This document shows, in pieces, positions 26,883-35,931 of a DNA stretch of 64,000 nt. Numbering within the stretch: the stretch's first letter is position 1; every line of letters starts with the position of its first letter. Source of the stretch: Methyloversatilis discipulorum (lineage in GTDB: Bacteria > Pseudomonadota > Gammaproteobacteria > Burkholderiales > Rhodocyclaceae). The notes under the pieces are model-generated. The model was not told where the DNA came from. It ran no database searches and was given only the letters and a program-made list of their open reading frames with translations. The DNA is taken from contig NZ_ARVV01000001.1 of assembly GCF_000385375.1 (NCBI RefSeq), positions 1,302,001-1,366,000 of the forward strand, in the 5' to 3' direction. The translations under genes were made by a program, and so were the position numbers.

Positions 26883-28178
26883 CTATTTCCGGGGGGGGCG
26901 TCGCACTATCCGTTTTGTTTGGGCAGGTGTTCTGGTTGGGGGCGTTTCAGTGTCGTCGTTGAGAAGCAGCGCATATCTAGCGGTCAGCTTCTTAACGCGA
27001 GCAGGTTCTTGAACGCGGCCAAGAAAATAAAGAAGAAGTTCGCGAGTCAGAGCGCGATTCTTGATGTTCATTGTAGCGGTCGCTGAATCCCAGAGAATCC
27101 CAACATACGGCGGTGCTGACAACTCAGTAGGCAGCACACTAAGTTCGGCGACGCTTTCTTCTAGGCTTAGAGAATCGGTTCGCATCAATGTGGCGGCTAT
27201 TTCGGTGTAAAGCAGAAGCCCAATAGGGCGAAATAGTATGTGTCCGCCTTTGTCATGCCGGTGCTTTTCGATTTCATTCTTAGGTTCATCTGATGTGAAG
27301 CATTGCTTGAGCTCAGGAGATATTTCGTCCAAAAGAGTGAAATACTTGCTTGCGAGCTTGAAGTAGCCATCCAATTCCACATCGGATGGCCTACGACGCT
27401 TGAGGTCAACAGGCTTGGTGGTTTTCCGACCTTTGACGAAAAGAATCTCAAGTATGTCATACAGGTTAATCAGAGTGATTAAGTGTTCCCTGTCAGACTT
27501 GGGTAGACTCGGCTGCTTTCTCTTGATGTGGACAAGCTTATCGCTAAACCGTGGATCATTTTCTACTAGGTGCCGCGCAGTGATTGCCATTGCATCCGCT
27601 TCATCCAAAGCAATGATTTCACTCTTAGAAACTGGTTTCGCTGTCTTGTTCAGCGTCGTGAATAGCTTTCGCGTACGCTTCTGCCCATTAATGTCTGTGT
27701 GATGTGCAACAATAATGACCGAAAGCTCATCCTCGCCGATATCACTATTTTGAGCTAGAGCGCTGCGGATACCCGCCAAACGGTGTTGACCATCGAGGGC
27801 AAAAAGCTTTTCCGTTCCAGAAAGGCTTAAGTACCCAACGCTATATCGACTGTTGTAGTCGATATCGTCAAGTTTAATGTCACCACTTACCGGCTTGAGG
27901 TTCTGGAATTCATGCCATTCTGGATCGCCGTCGTAAACGGCAACAACCAGTGAGTTGAAAAATCGGTCTTCGTTCGTCAGAAGATAATTACCAATCTCGC
28001 CAGCTCGGCTCTTGTCATCCAATTCGCGTTGAATTAAATCGGACAGCTTGGCACTACTATGAATCTCTTTTGCATAGTTCACCTTGCTTGCAATTTGGTT
28101 GAGAGTCATTAGTACTGAATAAAAGGCCCAATCGCCGACTCGGCCGCGGAGCGCAGGGAAATATTCTCGCTTATTCAT
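26883..28178 (-). CDS. Second DGQHR-domain (DndB-like) protein
   Basis: 431 aa. LFALDGQHRLAGIRSAL at residues 125-141 contains the same DGQHR motif as DndB, with LFTTLNKTAKPVSKSE after it, matching the DndB-like family (NRHAVKPS at the same place in dndB). Apart from this the two proteins are strongly diverged, and this gene is far richer in A and T than dndB. It overlaps the upstream GIY-YIG gene by 4 bp (ATGA), so the pair is co-translated. Possible roles are a phosphorothioate-linked regulator, or the specificity partner of the nuclease. It is not an extra copy of dndB from recent duplication. The C-terminus is basic (RIVRRPPRK). Confidence 0.8.
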   Translation of the reverse strand: MNKREYFPALRGRVGDWAFYSVLMTLNQIASKVNYAKEIHSSAKLSDLIQRELDDKSRAGEIGNYLLTNEDRFFNSLVVAVYDGDPEWHEFQNLKPVSGDIKLDDIDYNSRYSVGYLSLSGTEKLFALDGQHRLAGIRSALAQNSDIGEDELSVIIVAHHTDINGQKRTRKLFTTLNKTAKPVSKSEIIALDEADAMAITARHLVENDPRFSDKLVHIKRKQPSLPKSDREHLITLINLYDILEILFVKGRKTTKPVDLKRRRPSDVELDGYFKLASKYFTLLDEISPELKQCFTSDEPKNEIEKHRHDKGGHILFRPIGLLLYTEIAATLMRTDSLSLEESVAELSVLPTELSAPPYVGILWDSATATMNIKNRALTRELLLYFLGRVQEPARVKKLTARYALLLNDDTETPPTRTPAQTKRIVRRPPRK

Positions 28179-28672
28179 TCGATAGCCTTTACAAGTTGTC
28201 GAATCTCCGCAGTAAAGTCTTTTACAACCACGGGTGGAATGATTGCATCATTAAGGTCAAGTTCAAGTGCTTCGAGATTAAACGTCGGATCAGGGAAGGC
28301 GGCGTAAGCGAACTGGAGATCGTCTGTATATTTGTTGAGCATATAGTGGATCTTTGGCCGCTTATGCTTTTTCTGCTCCATTAAATAATCGCCATAGCGA
28401 TTTCTGAGTGTCCGCCCGTTACCGTTCTGGCCTGTGATCCCGATGTACATGATGAACCCGTGATCGGGGAAGTGATTGTTTGAGTGGCGAACGATGAAGG
28501 CATAGACACCAGCTTCCTCTGGTACGAGGTTTCTGTTGGTGTCCGTGAATGTTATATATGTCCAATTAATTGGCGTTGTTACGCGACTGGTTCTCCAGCG
28601 TTGCGGGCTAAGTATGAATCGCCTAATATCTGCGCGCATTGCATCGACTTTTGTAACGAAATCATGGGCCAT
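28175..28672 (-). CDS. GIY-YIG-fold nuclease
   Basis: 165 aa. The GIY-YIG signature is recognisable as GVYAFI (residues 55-60) and IMYIGIT (74-80), followed by LRNRYGDYL with the expected Arg, and ALELDLNDAIIPP with the conserved Glu/Asp region near residues 135-150. It would be a metal-dependent endonuclease. There is no obvious separate DNA-binding domain, so targeting would depend on a partner. It overlaps the DGQHR gene by 4 bp and lies 52 bp downstream of the ParB-like gene on the same strand. The product is an attractive cutting subunit for a phosphorothioation-linked system. That role is inference. Confidence 0.72.
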   Translation of the reverse strand: MAHDFVTKVDAMRADIRRFILSPQRWRTSRVTTPINWTYITFTDTNRNLVPEEAGVYAFIVRHSNNHFPDHGFIMYIGITGQNGNGRTLRNRYGDYLMEQKKHKRPKIHYMLNKYTDDLQFAYAAFPDPTFNLEALELDLNDAIIPPVVVKDFTAEIRQLVKAIE

Positions 28673-28723
28673 GGAAAGCTCTAAACTAATGATAGGTACG
28701 TAGCGCAGCTATTATGCAACAGA

Positions 28724-29995
28724 CTACTCGCTCACGGCTTTCATCATCTTCTGATACCGCGCGACCTGATGCGCGATGCGATCAAGAATGGGGGTGAGAT
28801 GTTCCTGTTGCGAGAGTAGGGTATCTACCTTTAAGTCTTGAAGAGCCTTCAGCAACGAAGTGAGGGCATCAATCGGTGTTCTCTGTGTCTTGTGCTGGAG
28901 GAATTCAGCCTCGATCACTCCGATGGGCCTCGCTTCGTCGGGCGAGTTGACATCGAGCTGCTTGGCGAAGTTTGTGCCGCACTTGCCATCGTAGGTTGCC
29001 ATCTGGTTCCAGAGGCGCACGCTTTCGGCCTTGTAGAAGATGTTCTCGTTGTCCTCTTCCTTGCCGGAGCGTGGCTTCGAAAACGCCCACTGAAATAGGA
29101 CCTCTTCCGATTCTTTTGGGAGACGCAGGGAGTCCTTGTTCACGTTGAACTGTTCCTTCGGGTATGCGTTCTGAAGAATCAGCTCAAAGAAGTAGTGGTC
29201 TTCATCGGACAACGCTTCGCCCTCAGGCAACCGATCTTCATAGTCGCGTTTGAAGTGAGTGAACGCAGAGGCGGCTTGAATGTTCCGCCGGGCCCTGGTG
29301 CCACCAAGTGACACCATGGATGCGACCTCGTTTACCAAATCGTCTTCAAGGCGCAAAGCAACCTTGTCTCCATGCCGGGCGCGGAACAGGCGTTCGTACA
29401 AGGACAGGATGTAGAGGTTCGTTGCATAGGGTTTCCATTCGCGAGCATGGCTGATGTGTCGTACGCCGAGCAAACGAGGCAGAATTGCTTGGAGTTCATC
29501 GACGGATTTTGCGGCTACAGGGAAGACGCGTAGCTGGTCGGTTTGGCTGGCAATGTTCTCGAGTCGATCAACCAGGTCCTGCTGAACGCGCAATTCCTCT
29601 TCGAAGCGGCTTGGAGCTTTCTTCAGCTTCTCTAGCTTCTTCCGCTCACGTTCCAGGCGGCTACCACGCAGTGTGCGTAGTGCCACTGTCCGTGTGTTCC
29701 CTTCAACTACGATGTAATGCCCTGGGCGATGCGAATGCTCCCATACGATGATCGAGTCTATGGGAACCCAGCCATGCGCAAGGATTGAGTCCTCCAGATT
29801 CGCAACGTCGTAGACTGCGCGAACTCGCTCTTCCAGCGACTGCTGAAGATCCTCGGCGAACAGGGCGTTATCATCAAGATAGCCGGGTGGGCTCTCAGGA
29901 GCGATGCGTGGATTGTTGGGATCCAGGTGAATCTTATCGAAAGGAACCAACTTGGCATCTTGCAAGTCGTTGATGGGGGTGCGATGGTTATTCAT
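28724..29995 (-). CDS. ParB/sulfiredoxin-fold protein of the putative restriction cluster
   Basis: About 423 aa from ATG 29995, preceded by AAAGGAA; the longer open frame upstream has no support. The N-terminal part has the ParB pattern: AKLVPFDKIHLDPNNPR, a regulatory-type helix, then HYIVVEGNTRTVALRTL, the equivalent of the ParB GERRxRA nucleotide-binding box. A charged helical stretch (RERKKLEKLKKAPSRFEEE) follows. The rest (residues 160-423) is not recognisable. ParB-fold proteins can be CTPases, NTPases or nucleases; SspE of phosphorothioation systems also uses a ParB-like domain. It overlaps the helicase gene by 8 bp, implying joint expression. Confidence 0.75.
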   Translation of the reverse strand: MNNHRTPINDLQDAKLVPFDKIHLDPNNPRIAPESPPGYLDDNALFAEDLQQSLEERVRAVYDVANLEDSILAHGWVPIDSIIVWEHSHRPGHYIVVEGNTRTVALRTLRGSRLERERKKLEKLKKAPSRFEEELRVQQDLVDRLENIASQTDQLRVFPVAAKSVDELQAILPRLLGVRHISHAREWKPYATNLYILSLYERLFRARHGDKVALRLEDDLVNEVASMVSLGGTRARRNIQAASAFTHFKRDYEDRLPEGEALSDEDHYFFELILQNAYPKEQFNVNKDSLRLPKESEEVLFQWAFSKPRSGKEEDNENIFYKAESVRLWNQMATYDGKCGTNFAKQLDVNSPDEARPIGVIEAEFLQHKTQRTPIDALTSLLKALQDLKVDTLLSQQEHLTPILDRIAHQVARYQKMMKAVSE

Positions 29996-32432
29996 TGTTG
30001 TGTTCCTTTGCAGAGTCGAGATTAGGGGTTTCGGTGAGTGCCAAGACGCGCGCTGCTCGCGCTGTCGGGTCGACCAAAAATTCGCTTCGGTGCAGCAATC
30101 GCGCCGGGATTTGCAGTTGGCTTGAGCTGGCCAGGTATGAAGCAAGTGCGCCGAACTGTTCTGCCGGAGCGGCTTGGGCAAGTTGTTGCCTGAGGTTGTT
30201 TAGCCCGACAGTCAGTTCGCTCGTCGCGCTCGCGTTGAGCAGAAATGCTTCCGATCCTGCCAAGGGCAACGGTACCTTGACCGCTGTTGCATATTGCAGC
30301 GGCGTTTCGAGATAGATGGCCTCGATTTGTGCGGCGTTGTGGCAATCGCGAAGGAACTCACTGAGGGCGGGAGGAACGGCAGGTCGGAAGGTAAAGGAAA
30401 CATACCTAAGCCAGGTTGTTGCTCCATGGGGCTTGAAGGGCCGGCTTCCCATGGTCTCGATCGGAGAGGGGCCGTGTACTTCGCGCTTGGCAAAGTACGA
30501 TGCGGTCAGCAACCCAGTGAGTTCCAACCAGCGACTGCCGGCACTAAGGTCTTTTGCTAGACCGTAAGCGGTGCCGTCTCGTAGAAGGAAATCAGAGGGG
30601 TCTGACAGATCTGCGCCCAGCGAACAGAAAGCGTTGAATACGCCGCGCAGCATCGCCGATGTATCTGAGGTTTCCAGAGAAACGCCCCAACTCGATTCCG
30701 TCTCAAACTGATCGGCGGAGCCGAAGTAGGGGAGTCCATAAAGGAAGAGCCGGCAGGTTTCGCCTGGCATCAATGTCTTGATGCGGGCGAGCGAACGCTG
30801 TGCTTGCTTTTCCTCGACGCGGTGCTGCTCTAGCAAGAGCTTTGCCTTCTCATAAAGATCGCCGTGACTCACATACTCAATATCGACGAGTTGTGGCCGC
30901 AAGAAATCGTCGATCTCCTGATAAAGCCACCTCTGGTCGAAGTGATAGGCGATCGAGTCGTTTCTGGCTTGAACCACATAGGCCGCCCGCTTGTCGGGAG
31001 CATATCGCACGCATCTGCCTGCGGCTTGCATCAAGCGGATGACACTGGTTGACGGATAGGTGAGTACGACCGCGTTGATGCTCGGATCGTCAAAACCCTC
31101 CAGTAGCAACTGAGCCGAGATCAGTACAGCGCGTGGCTTGTTGCCGAAGCGGGCGAGGAAGTCCTCGTTGTCGATGCCAAGAGAGTTGGCTGCCCCGTGG
31201 ATAAAACCGATATCTTCGACCTCTAGCGGGTGATCGTCAGGCAACCGGTCAAGCAGCGCCATGTAAAACTCTTCGACCCGATCGATACGGGGCGCGAGCA
31301 CCAATACCTTGGTGAAATCCGTTGAGGTTCGATCGACGATGTAGTCCGCTAAATCGTCTATGGCCTCGGGGGACCAGTCGAAATTCTCGACAGGGAAGTC
31401 CAGGAACTTCGGCGTGAGAACGGCTCGACGTTCAGCAAGCTCACGGTACGTGATCGTGAAGGCGATCTCATCGATGCCGATAGGCAGACGGTCGCTTCGG
31501 TTAGGTGTGGCGGTGAGCAGCAGCACCGGGGCGGCCCAGGGGTTAGCGAAAACGGGCTGGTATGAAGGTGCGGCAGCGTGGTGCGCTTCATCGACGATGA
31601 TCAGCGCCGGTCGGGTTGCAGCGCCTTCGAGCAGCGGTGTTAGGTCGCCGACCATGACGAACTTGATCCGGCGCGCGAGTTCAGACAGTCTCTCCCCGTC
31701 CCGGAAACGCTCTTGCGCGGCGATGAGCCGTTGCAGTTCTCGGTAAGCCTGCTCACGAAGATTGCGTCGATGCGTGACCCAATAGGCTGGTGCTTCGATG
31801 TCGAGATTCTTTTCAAGCATCGTCAAGACTATGCGTAACGCCGTACGAGTCTTGCCCGCGCCGGTCGGCAGTACAAGACCGACACGGCCAGCGGGACGTC
31901 GACTAAATGCGTCCACACATCTCGCCACAGCCGTATCTTGGTAGCTCCAGTCTGGAGGCTCATGCTGAAGAGGGGTTGTCCCCGCCGAGCCACGAGCTCC
32001 AAACGCCTTTGCGCCGGCTAAGCTAGGGGCTTCATCAAGCAGTCGAGCGGCAAGCGCCGGAGGAATGGATAGTCGTTCTGCGACCTCGTCCAACGAGCTG
32101 GCAGAGAACGCACGCAGCTCTCGGGCGTCCGCCTGTAAAGACTTGAACGCGATTGCAGCCTGTTCGGCGATCGTTCGGTCACTCTCAAGTGCTGCGCGAG
32201 CTGCTTGCTCGATCATGCCGACTGTCGCTTCGTTAAGCGATCTGGTCGCGTCGTTCGATAGCAATGTGTGCAATCGATTGGGGTGCAACCTGCTCTGAGT
32301 CCCTGTGTTTAGCAGCTTTTCATTGAGCAGTTTGGTAAGCGCTCCGACAGTCCCTGTAGCCAACAGCAAGGGCAGGACTTGAGTGTCCACCAAGTGTTTG
32401 ACCTGTTCGCTTTGAATGCTTAATCGTGCCAC
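29988..32432 (-). CDS. SF2 DEAD/DEAH helicase of the putative restriction cluster
   Basis: About 814 aa from GTG 32432 (GGAGC lies 8 bp upstream); an ATG at 32555 is possible but adds 41 residues that look untranslated. Residues 1-150 form an all-helical domain. The helicase core has Walker A LPTGAGKTRTAL (189-200), DEAH in IIVDEAHHA (281-284), LLTATP (motif III) and motif VI QAAGRCVRYAPD (468-479), the set of restriction-type SF2 translocases. The last 250 residues are unassigned and contain no evident nuclease motif. It is the first gene of the minus-strand cluster, ending within the ParB-like gene start. Helicases of this general kind serve as motors in phosphorothioation-dependent restriction, which fits its position. 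Confidence 0.8.
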   Translation of the reverse strand: MARLSIQSEQVKHLVDTQVLPLLLATGTVGALTKLLNEKLLNTGTQSRLHPNRLHTLLSNDATRSLNEATVGMIEQAARAALESDRTIAEQAAIAFKSLQADARELRAFSASSLDEVAERLSIPPALAARLLDEAPSLAGAKAFGARGSAGTTPLQHEPPDWSYQDTAVARCVDAFSRRPAGRVGLVLPTGAGKTRTALRIVLTMLEKNLDIEAPAYWVTHRRNLREQAYRELQRLIAAQERFRDGERLSELARRIKFVMVGDLTPLLEGAATRPALIIVDEAHHAAAPSYQPVFANPWAAPVLLLTATPNRSDRLPIGIDEIAFTITYRELAERRAVLTPKFLDFPVENFDWSPEAIDDLADYIVDRTSTDFTKVLVLAPRIDRVEEFYMALLDRLPDDHPLEVEDIGFIHGAANSLGIDNEDFLARFGNKPRAVLISAQLLLEGFDDPSINAVVLTYPSTSVIRLMQAAGRCVRYAPDKRAAYVVQARNDSIAYHFDQRWLYQEIDDFLRPQLVDIEYVSHGDLYEKAKLLLEQHRVEEKQAQRSLARIKTLMPGETCRLFLYGLPYFGSADQFETESSWGVSLETSDTSAMLRGVFNAFCSLGADLSDPSDFLLRDGTAYGLAKDLSAGSRWLELTGLLTASYFAKREVHGPSPIETMGSRPFKPHGATTWLRYVSFTFRPAVPPALSEFLRDCHNAAQIEAIYLETPLQYATAVKVPLPLAGSEAFLLNASATSELTVGLNNLRQQLAQAAPAEQFGALASYLASSSQLQIPARLLHRSEFLVDPTARAARVLALTETPNLDSAKEHNNE

Positions 32433-32790
32433 GTTGGTTGCTCCGCGTTTTCTTAACCATAGTCTCTTATAATGGAATTTGAAAGAAAAGTTCCAAAATA
32501 ATGAAATTATGCTAAAGGGGTAAGCGGGCGGCGGTGGAGCGTCTATGATTGCCATAGTCCGACGACTGAAGTAACGTTCTAAACAAGCATTGCTGCGCGA
32601 TGCGTCATTGCAGCCATTTGAAATGGCTTGCAGGCTGACTTAGATGGTGCATTGCGGTTTGTGTCCGCTGGCGAGAGGCAGGGCGGTCTCCATTTTGTGA
32701 ACGAACAAACTGGAGAAAGTCTTGCGAAACAGCGGGTTTGCTGCAAATTCCCTACTGCAGGCGAATAGCAATCTTCCAGAGAGTCGCTTT
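32433..32790. other. Gene-free stretch upstream of the helicase cluster
   Basis: About 360 bp. On the minus strand a -10-like TATAAG (32466-32471) precedes the helicase start and sits in an AT-rich tract (32456-32515), so the cluster promoter is probably here; no good -35 is visible. The rest, toward the DUF6471 gene end, shows nothing recognisable. Confidence 0.5.
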
Positions 32791-33075
32791 TCACTTCGGC
32801 TTCATGTCGGCCGCTCTTGGCAGGATCAAGACGCCTTTTTCCATCGCCACCAGACATGCGAGCAGGAAGGCGGCCGAAAAACGCCTCCGGTTCACCTTGC
32901 GGTTGAGCTGGTCCGGCAATTCATCCAGTCCGAGTGCTTCCAGCCTCCGGGACAACTCCTTGTAGTTGATCTTCTTCTCGCGCATCTCACTCTTCAGGAG
33001 ATCGAAGGCGAGTTTTTCCCAGCGTGCGTGCGGGTTATCGCTCACGGCTACGCGGGCGGGCTTCTGCGGCATCAA
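32791..33075 (-). CDS. DUF6471-type small DNA-binding-like protein, divergent from tnsAB
   Basis: 94 aa. It resembles the DUF6471 family: a conserved core KLAFDLLKSEMREKKINYKE, then LSRRLEALGLDELPDQLNRK, and a tail AFLLACLVAMEKGVLILP. The first two segments look like a helix-turn-helix. It is transcribed away from tnsAB with 145 bp between start codons, an arrangement typical of a local regulator of the transposition genes. That role is inferred from position. Confidence 0.72.
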   Translation of the reverse strand: MMPQKPARVAVSDNPHARWEKLAFDLLKSEMREKKINYKELSRRLEALGLDELPDQLNRKVNRRRFSAAFLLACLVAMEKGVLILPRAADMKPK

Positions 33076-33220
33076 AGGTTTCCCAGGCGGTTACGAAAAA
33101 GGGCAGACGCGACGACTGAACGCGCTCCATGCGCTGAAATCGGTCGTATACGACTGAATCGTCATTCTCGGCCAAATCAGGTTCCTAGACGTGGACATCT
33201 GGAACTGATTTGACGACGCG

Positions 33221-35923
33221 ATGCTGGATACCACACACCTCACAGAACTGTTCGACCGTCTCGGCACGCCCGATGCGGGGCGAAAACTTGTCCTCAAAGC
33301 GCGCATTGAGGCACCGGTACGACCGGTCAAGTCCCGGGGCGGCAACGTCATCACCGTGCTTGCAAGCCGCAAAATGGGTTGCGAGATCAGCACGGAGAGC
33401 CGGCACGTCGAGTTTGCCGCAGCCGTGGACCATGAATTCGATCCGCGGGTCCTCGAGTACTACGCTCAGCCCTGCGAACTGCGTCTTGAACTGTTCGATC
33501 CGGCCTCAGGAGACCTCCGCACTATCCGGCATTACCCGGACTTCCTTGTGCTCCGCGAAGACGGAATCACGCTTGAAGAGTGGAAGTCGGTCCAGAAACT
33601 GACCCGCCTTGCGGAAAAGCACCCATATCGGTACGAGCGAGACGCCGACGGACGCTGGTTGGCCCCTCAGATCGAGCGCGCATTGGCGGAGTTGGGGATC
33701 ATTTACCGGATCTACAGTGAAGAGGCCATTCCCCGCCGGCGCGTCGAGAATCTTCTTCATCTTTCGGATTACTACCACCCGGCCGCAGAGCCCTGTTTGC
33801 AGAGCGATGTTGAGCGGCTGACCGCCGTCCTTGCTGAGCACGGCAGCTGTACGCTCGACTTTCTGATGGCGGCCCCCCAGGCGTTTTCGGCCGATGTGCT
33901 GCTCAAGGCGATTGCTGATCACCTGGTTGTCGCTGATCTGGATAGGGACTTGCTGTCGGACACGCGGCGTGCGCGCCTTTACCGCGATGAAACGCTGCGC
34001 GATTTCATGGCGGGTGAGACGCATGTTGGTGCCGTGCCAGGACAGGAGCGCTTTGTCTTTGACATCGCCGAGGGGGTGCGTTTCTCCTACGAGTCGCAGG
34101 AACTGACCATCTCGCTGATGGGCGAAAGGGACGTCGTCTGCACCCGGAGAAACGGCGAGACGGTCAATCTGAGCAGGGCCTGGATCGAGGATGCCCTTGA
34201 GCGCGGTTTGATTACCGGCGTGGCCGGTACAAGCCCGCTCGTGCTGGATCTCGCACGCCATACCAAAGCGGATCTCGATATCGCCTTGCAGCGCAAAGCG
34301 ATCCTCGAATCGGATACCCCTGTTAAGGGCGTCAGCGATCGCACGAAGAGACGCTTGCGTGCGCGTCAGAAGGCCGCTCAGGCGAACGGAGCTCACGGAG
34401 TACTGGCGCTGGTGCCGCGTACAAGCGCCCGTGGCAACCGTTCCTCCCGGCTGACCGATCGGCAGGAAGAGATCCTGCAGAAGATCACTACCACCAAATG
34501 GCGAAGCCACGAGGCGATCAACTTCAAAGCCTGCTATCGCTGGCTTGTCCTTGCATGTGACGAGGCCGGGGTGACGGCGCCGTCCTACCCGACCTTGATT
34601 GCGCGGCTGAAGAATGCGGAGACCGCCAACGAAGTGCGTCTTCGCCACGGCAAGCGCATGGCCTATCAGCAAGGTGAGTTTGTCGAGGTGCTTTATGCCG
34701 ACACACCGGCGCACGGCAGTCGACCTTTCCAGTATGTACATATCGACCACACTCAACTCGATATCGAACTGGTCTCGAGCCGATCAGGCAAACCGTTGGG
34801 ACGTCCTTGGCTGTCCCTGGCAGTCGATGCGTGGTCGCGTCGGGTTGTTGCGCTGCATTTGACCTTTGATCCTCCGTCGTACCACTCGGTCATGATGGTG
34901 ATGCGCGACATGGTGCGACGCTTCGGGCGCTTGCCGGAATTCGTCGTTGTCGACAACGGGCGGGATTTCATGTCTGACGCCTTCGAGAGCTTTCTGCAGG
35001 TGATGGGCGTGCATCTGCGTTTTCGGCCCGCAGGGCAGCCCAGACACGGCGCAGTACTTGAGCGGCTGTTCGGACGTGCGCACAGCGAATACATCCACAA
35101 CCTGTCGGGGAACACGAAGGCGACCAAGAATGTGCGGATGGTCACCGGCAAGCATCTGCCCGTGAATTTTGCCGAATGGACGCTGGAGGCCATGTACTTC
35201 GGCCTTGAGTACTGGGCAACCGAGTATTACGACCAGGAGCGACACGGTGCGCTCGACTGCAGCCCGCGCGAAGCGTTTCAGCGGGGTCTGCGGGAAAGCG
35301 GCGCCCGTCCGCAGCGGCTGATTCAGTTCAATCGGGATTTTCTGATTGCCACATGTCCACCGGTCGACCGCGAGGGCGTTCGCCTCGTGAATCCCCAGCG
35401 TGGCGTCAAGGTGTCCGAACTGTTCTACTGGAACTCCGACTTCCGGGATTCCCGCATCGCCGGTCAGCGCCTCCCCGTGCGTTATGACCCGTGGGATGCA
35501 TCCTCGGTGTATGTCCGCGTCAAGGACCGTTGGCTACAGGCCACCTGCCGCAACCTGATGGGTTTGGGGCAATTGACGGAAATTGAGCGGCGGTCACTTA
35601 CAGAGGAATACACCCGCAGGACAGGCACCGCTCCTAATGATGAGCGCAGCGCGCAGCGTCTTCGCGAATTCATGCAGGTCTTTTCGCCCGATGGGGCACT
35701 AGCCGTTGCCCGCGATCGCCAGCAAGAGAACAAAAGCCTCCATAACAGGCTGCAGCTGGGCTGCATCACCCCGGTTGCTCCCGCTCAGCAGCACCGCCTC
35801 TCTCAGGACATCTCACAGGCTGCCGCGCCCTCGGCAGGTATCAGGCCATCAAACGCTACCCCGTCCGCTCGCCCGCCGGAGGCCGATGCGCCGGACGACC
35901 TTCCCGACTTCGATACCTTCTGA
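33221..35923 (+). CDS. tnsAB: TnsA-TnsB fusion transposase
   Basis: 900 aa. The N-terminal 200 residues match the TnsA endonuclease: SRHVEFAAAVDHEFDPRVLE (Glu64), IRHYPDFLVL (Asp107) and TLEEWKS (Glu120, Lys122) give the restriction-type catalytic set. A linker and HTH-like regions (residues 200-500) follow, then the DDE integrase core with Asp509 (VHIDHTQLD), Asp578 (VVVDNGRDF) and Glu614 (AVLERLFGR). TnsA cuts the 5' ends and TnsB the 3' ends, so a fusion predicts cut-and-paste transposition. Such fusions occur in some Tn7-like groups, including type I-B CRISPR-associated ones; no CRISPR genes are present here. The C-terminus is a Pro/Ala-rich tail likely to contact TnsC. TnsC follows after 8 bp. 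Confidence 0.88.
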   Translation: MLDTTHLTELFDRLGTPDAGRKLVLKARIEAPVRPVKSRGGNVITVLASRKMGCEISTESRHVEFAAAVDHEFDPRVLEYYAQPCELRLELFDPASGDLRTIRHYPDFLVLREDGITLEEWKSVQKLTRLAEKHPYRYERDADGRWLAPQIERALAELGIIYRIYSEEAIPRRRVENLLHLSDYYHPAAEPCLQSDVERLTAVLAEHGSCTLDFLMAAPQAFSADVLLKAIADHLVVADLDRDLLSDTRRARLYRDETLRDFMAGETHVGAVPGQERFVFDIAEGVRFSYESQELTISLMGERDVVCTRRNGETVNLSRAWIEDALERGLITGVAGTSPLVLDLARHTKADLDIALQRKAILESDTPVKGVSDRTKRRLRARQKAAQANGAHGVLALVPRTSARGNRSSRLTDRQEEILQKITTTKWRSHEAINFKACYRWLVLACDEAGVTAPSYPTLIARLKNAETANEVRLRHGKRMAYQQGEFVEVLYADTPAHGSRPFQYVHIDHTQLDIELVSSRSGKPLGRPWLSLAVDAWSRRVVALHLTFDPPSYHSVMMVMRDMVRRFGRLPEFVVVDNGRDFMSDAFESFLQVMGVHLRFRPAGQPRHGAVLERLFGRAHSEYIHNLSGNTKATKNVRMVTGKHLPVNFAEWTLEAMYFGLEYWATEYYDQERHGALDCSPREAFQRGLRESGARPQRLIQFNRDFLIATCPPVDREGVRLVNPQRGVKVSELFYWNSDFRDSRIAGQRLPVRYDPWDASSVYVRVKDRWLQATCRNLMGLGQLTEIERRSLTEEYTRRTGTAPNDERSAQRLREFMQVFSPDGALAVARDRQQENKSLHNRLQLGCITPVAPAQQHRLSQDISQAAAPSAGIRPSNATPSARPPEADAPDDLPDFDTF

Positions 35924-35931
35924 GGCGCACC

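Noticed and set aside
26823..26902. Hairpin GACGCC / GGCGTC between dndE and the convergent DGQHR gene
   Set aside because: The loop is long and partly coding, and no T-tract follows; too weak to call a terminator.
26883..28178. The second DGQHR gene as a duplicate of dndB
   Set aside because: Similarity is limited to the motif region; composition, length and remaining sequence differ strongly, so recent duplication is unlikely.
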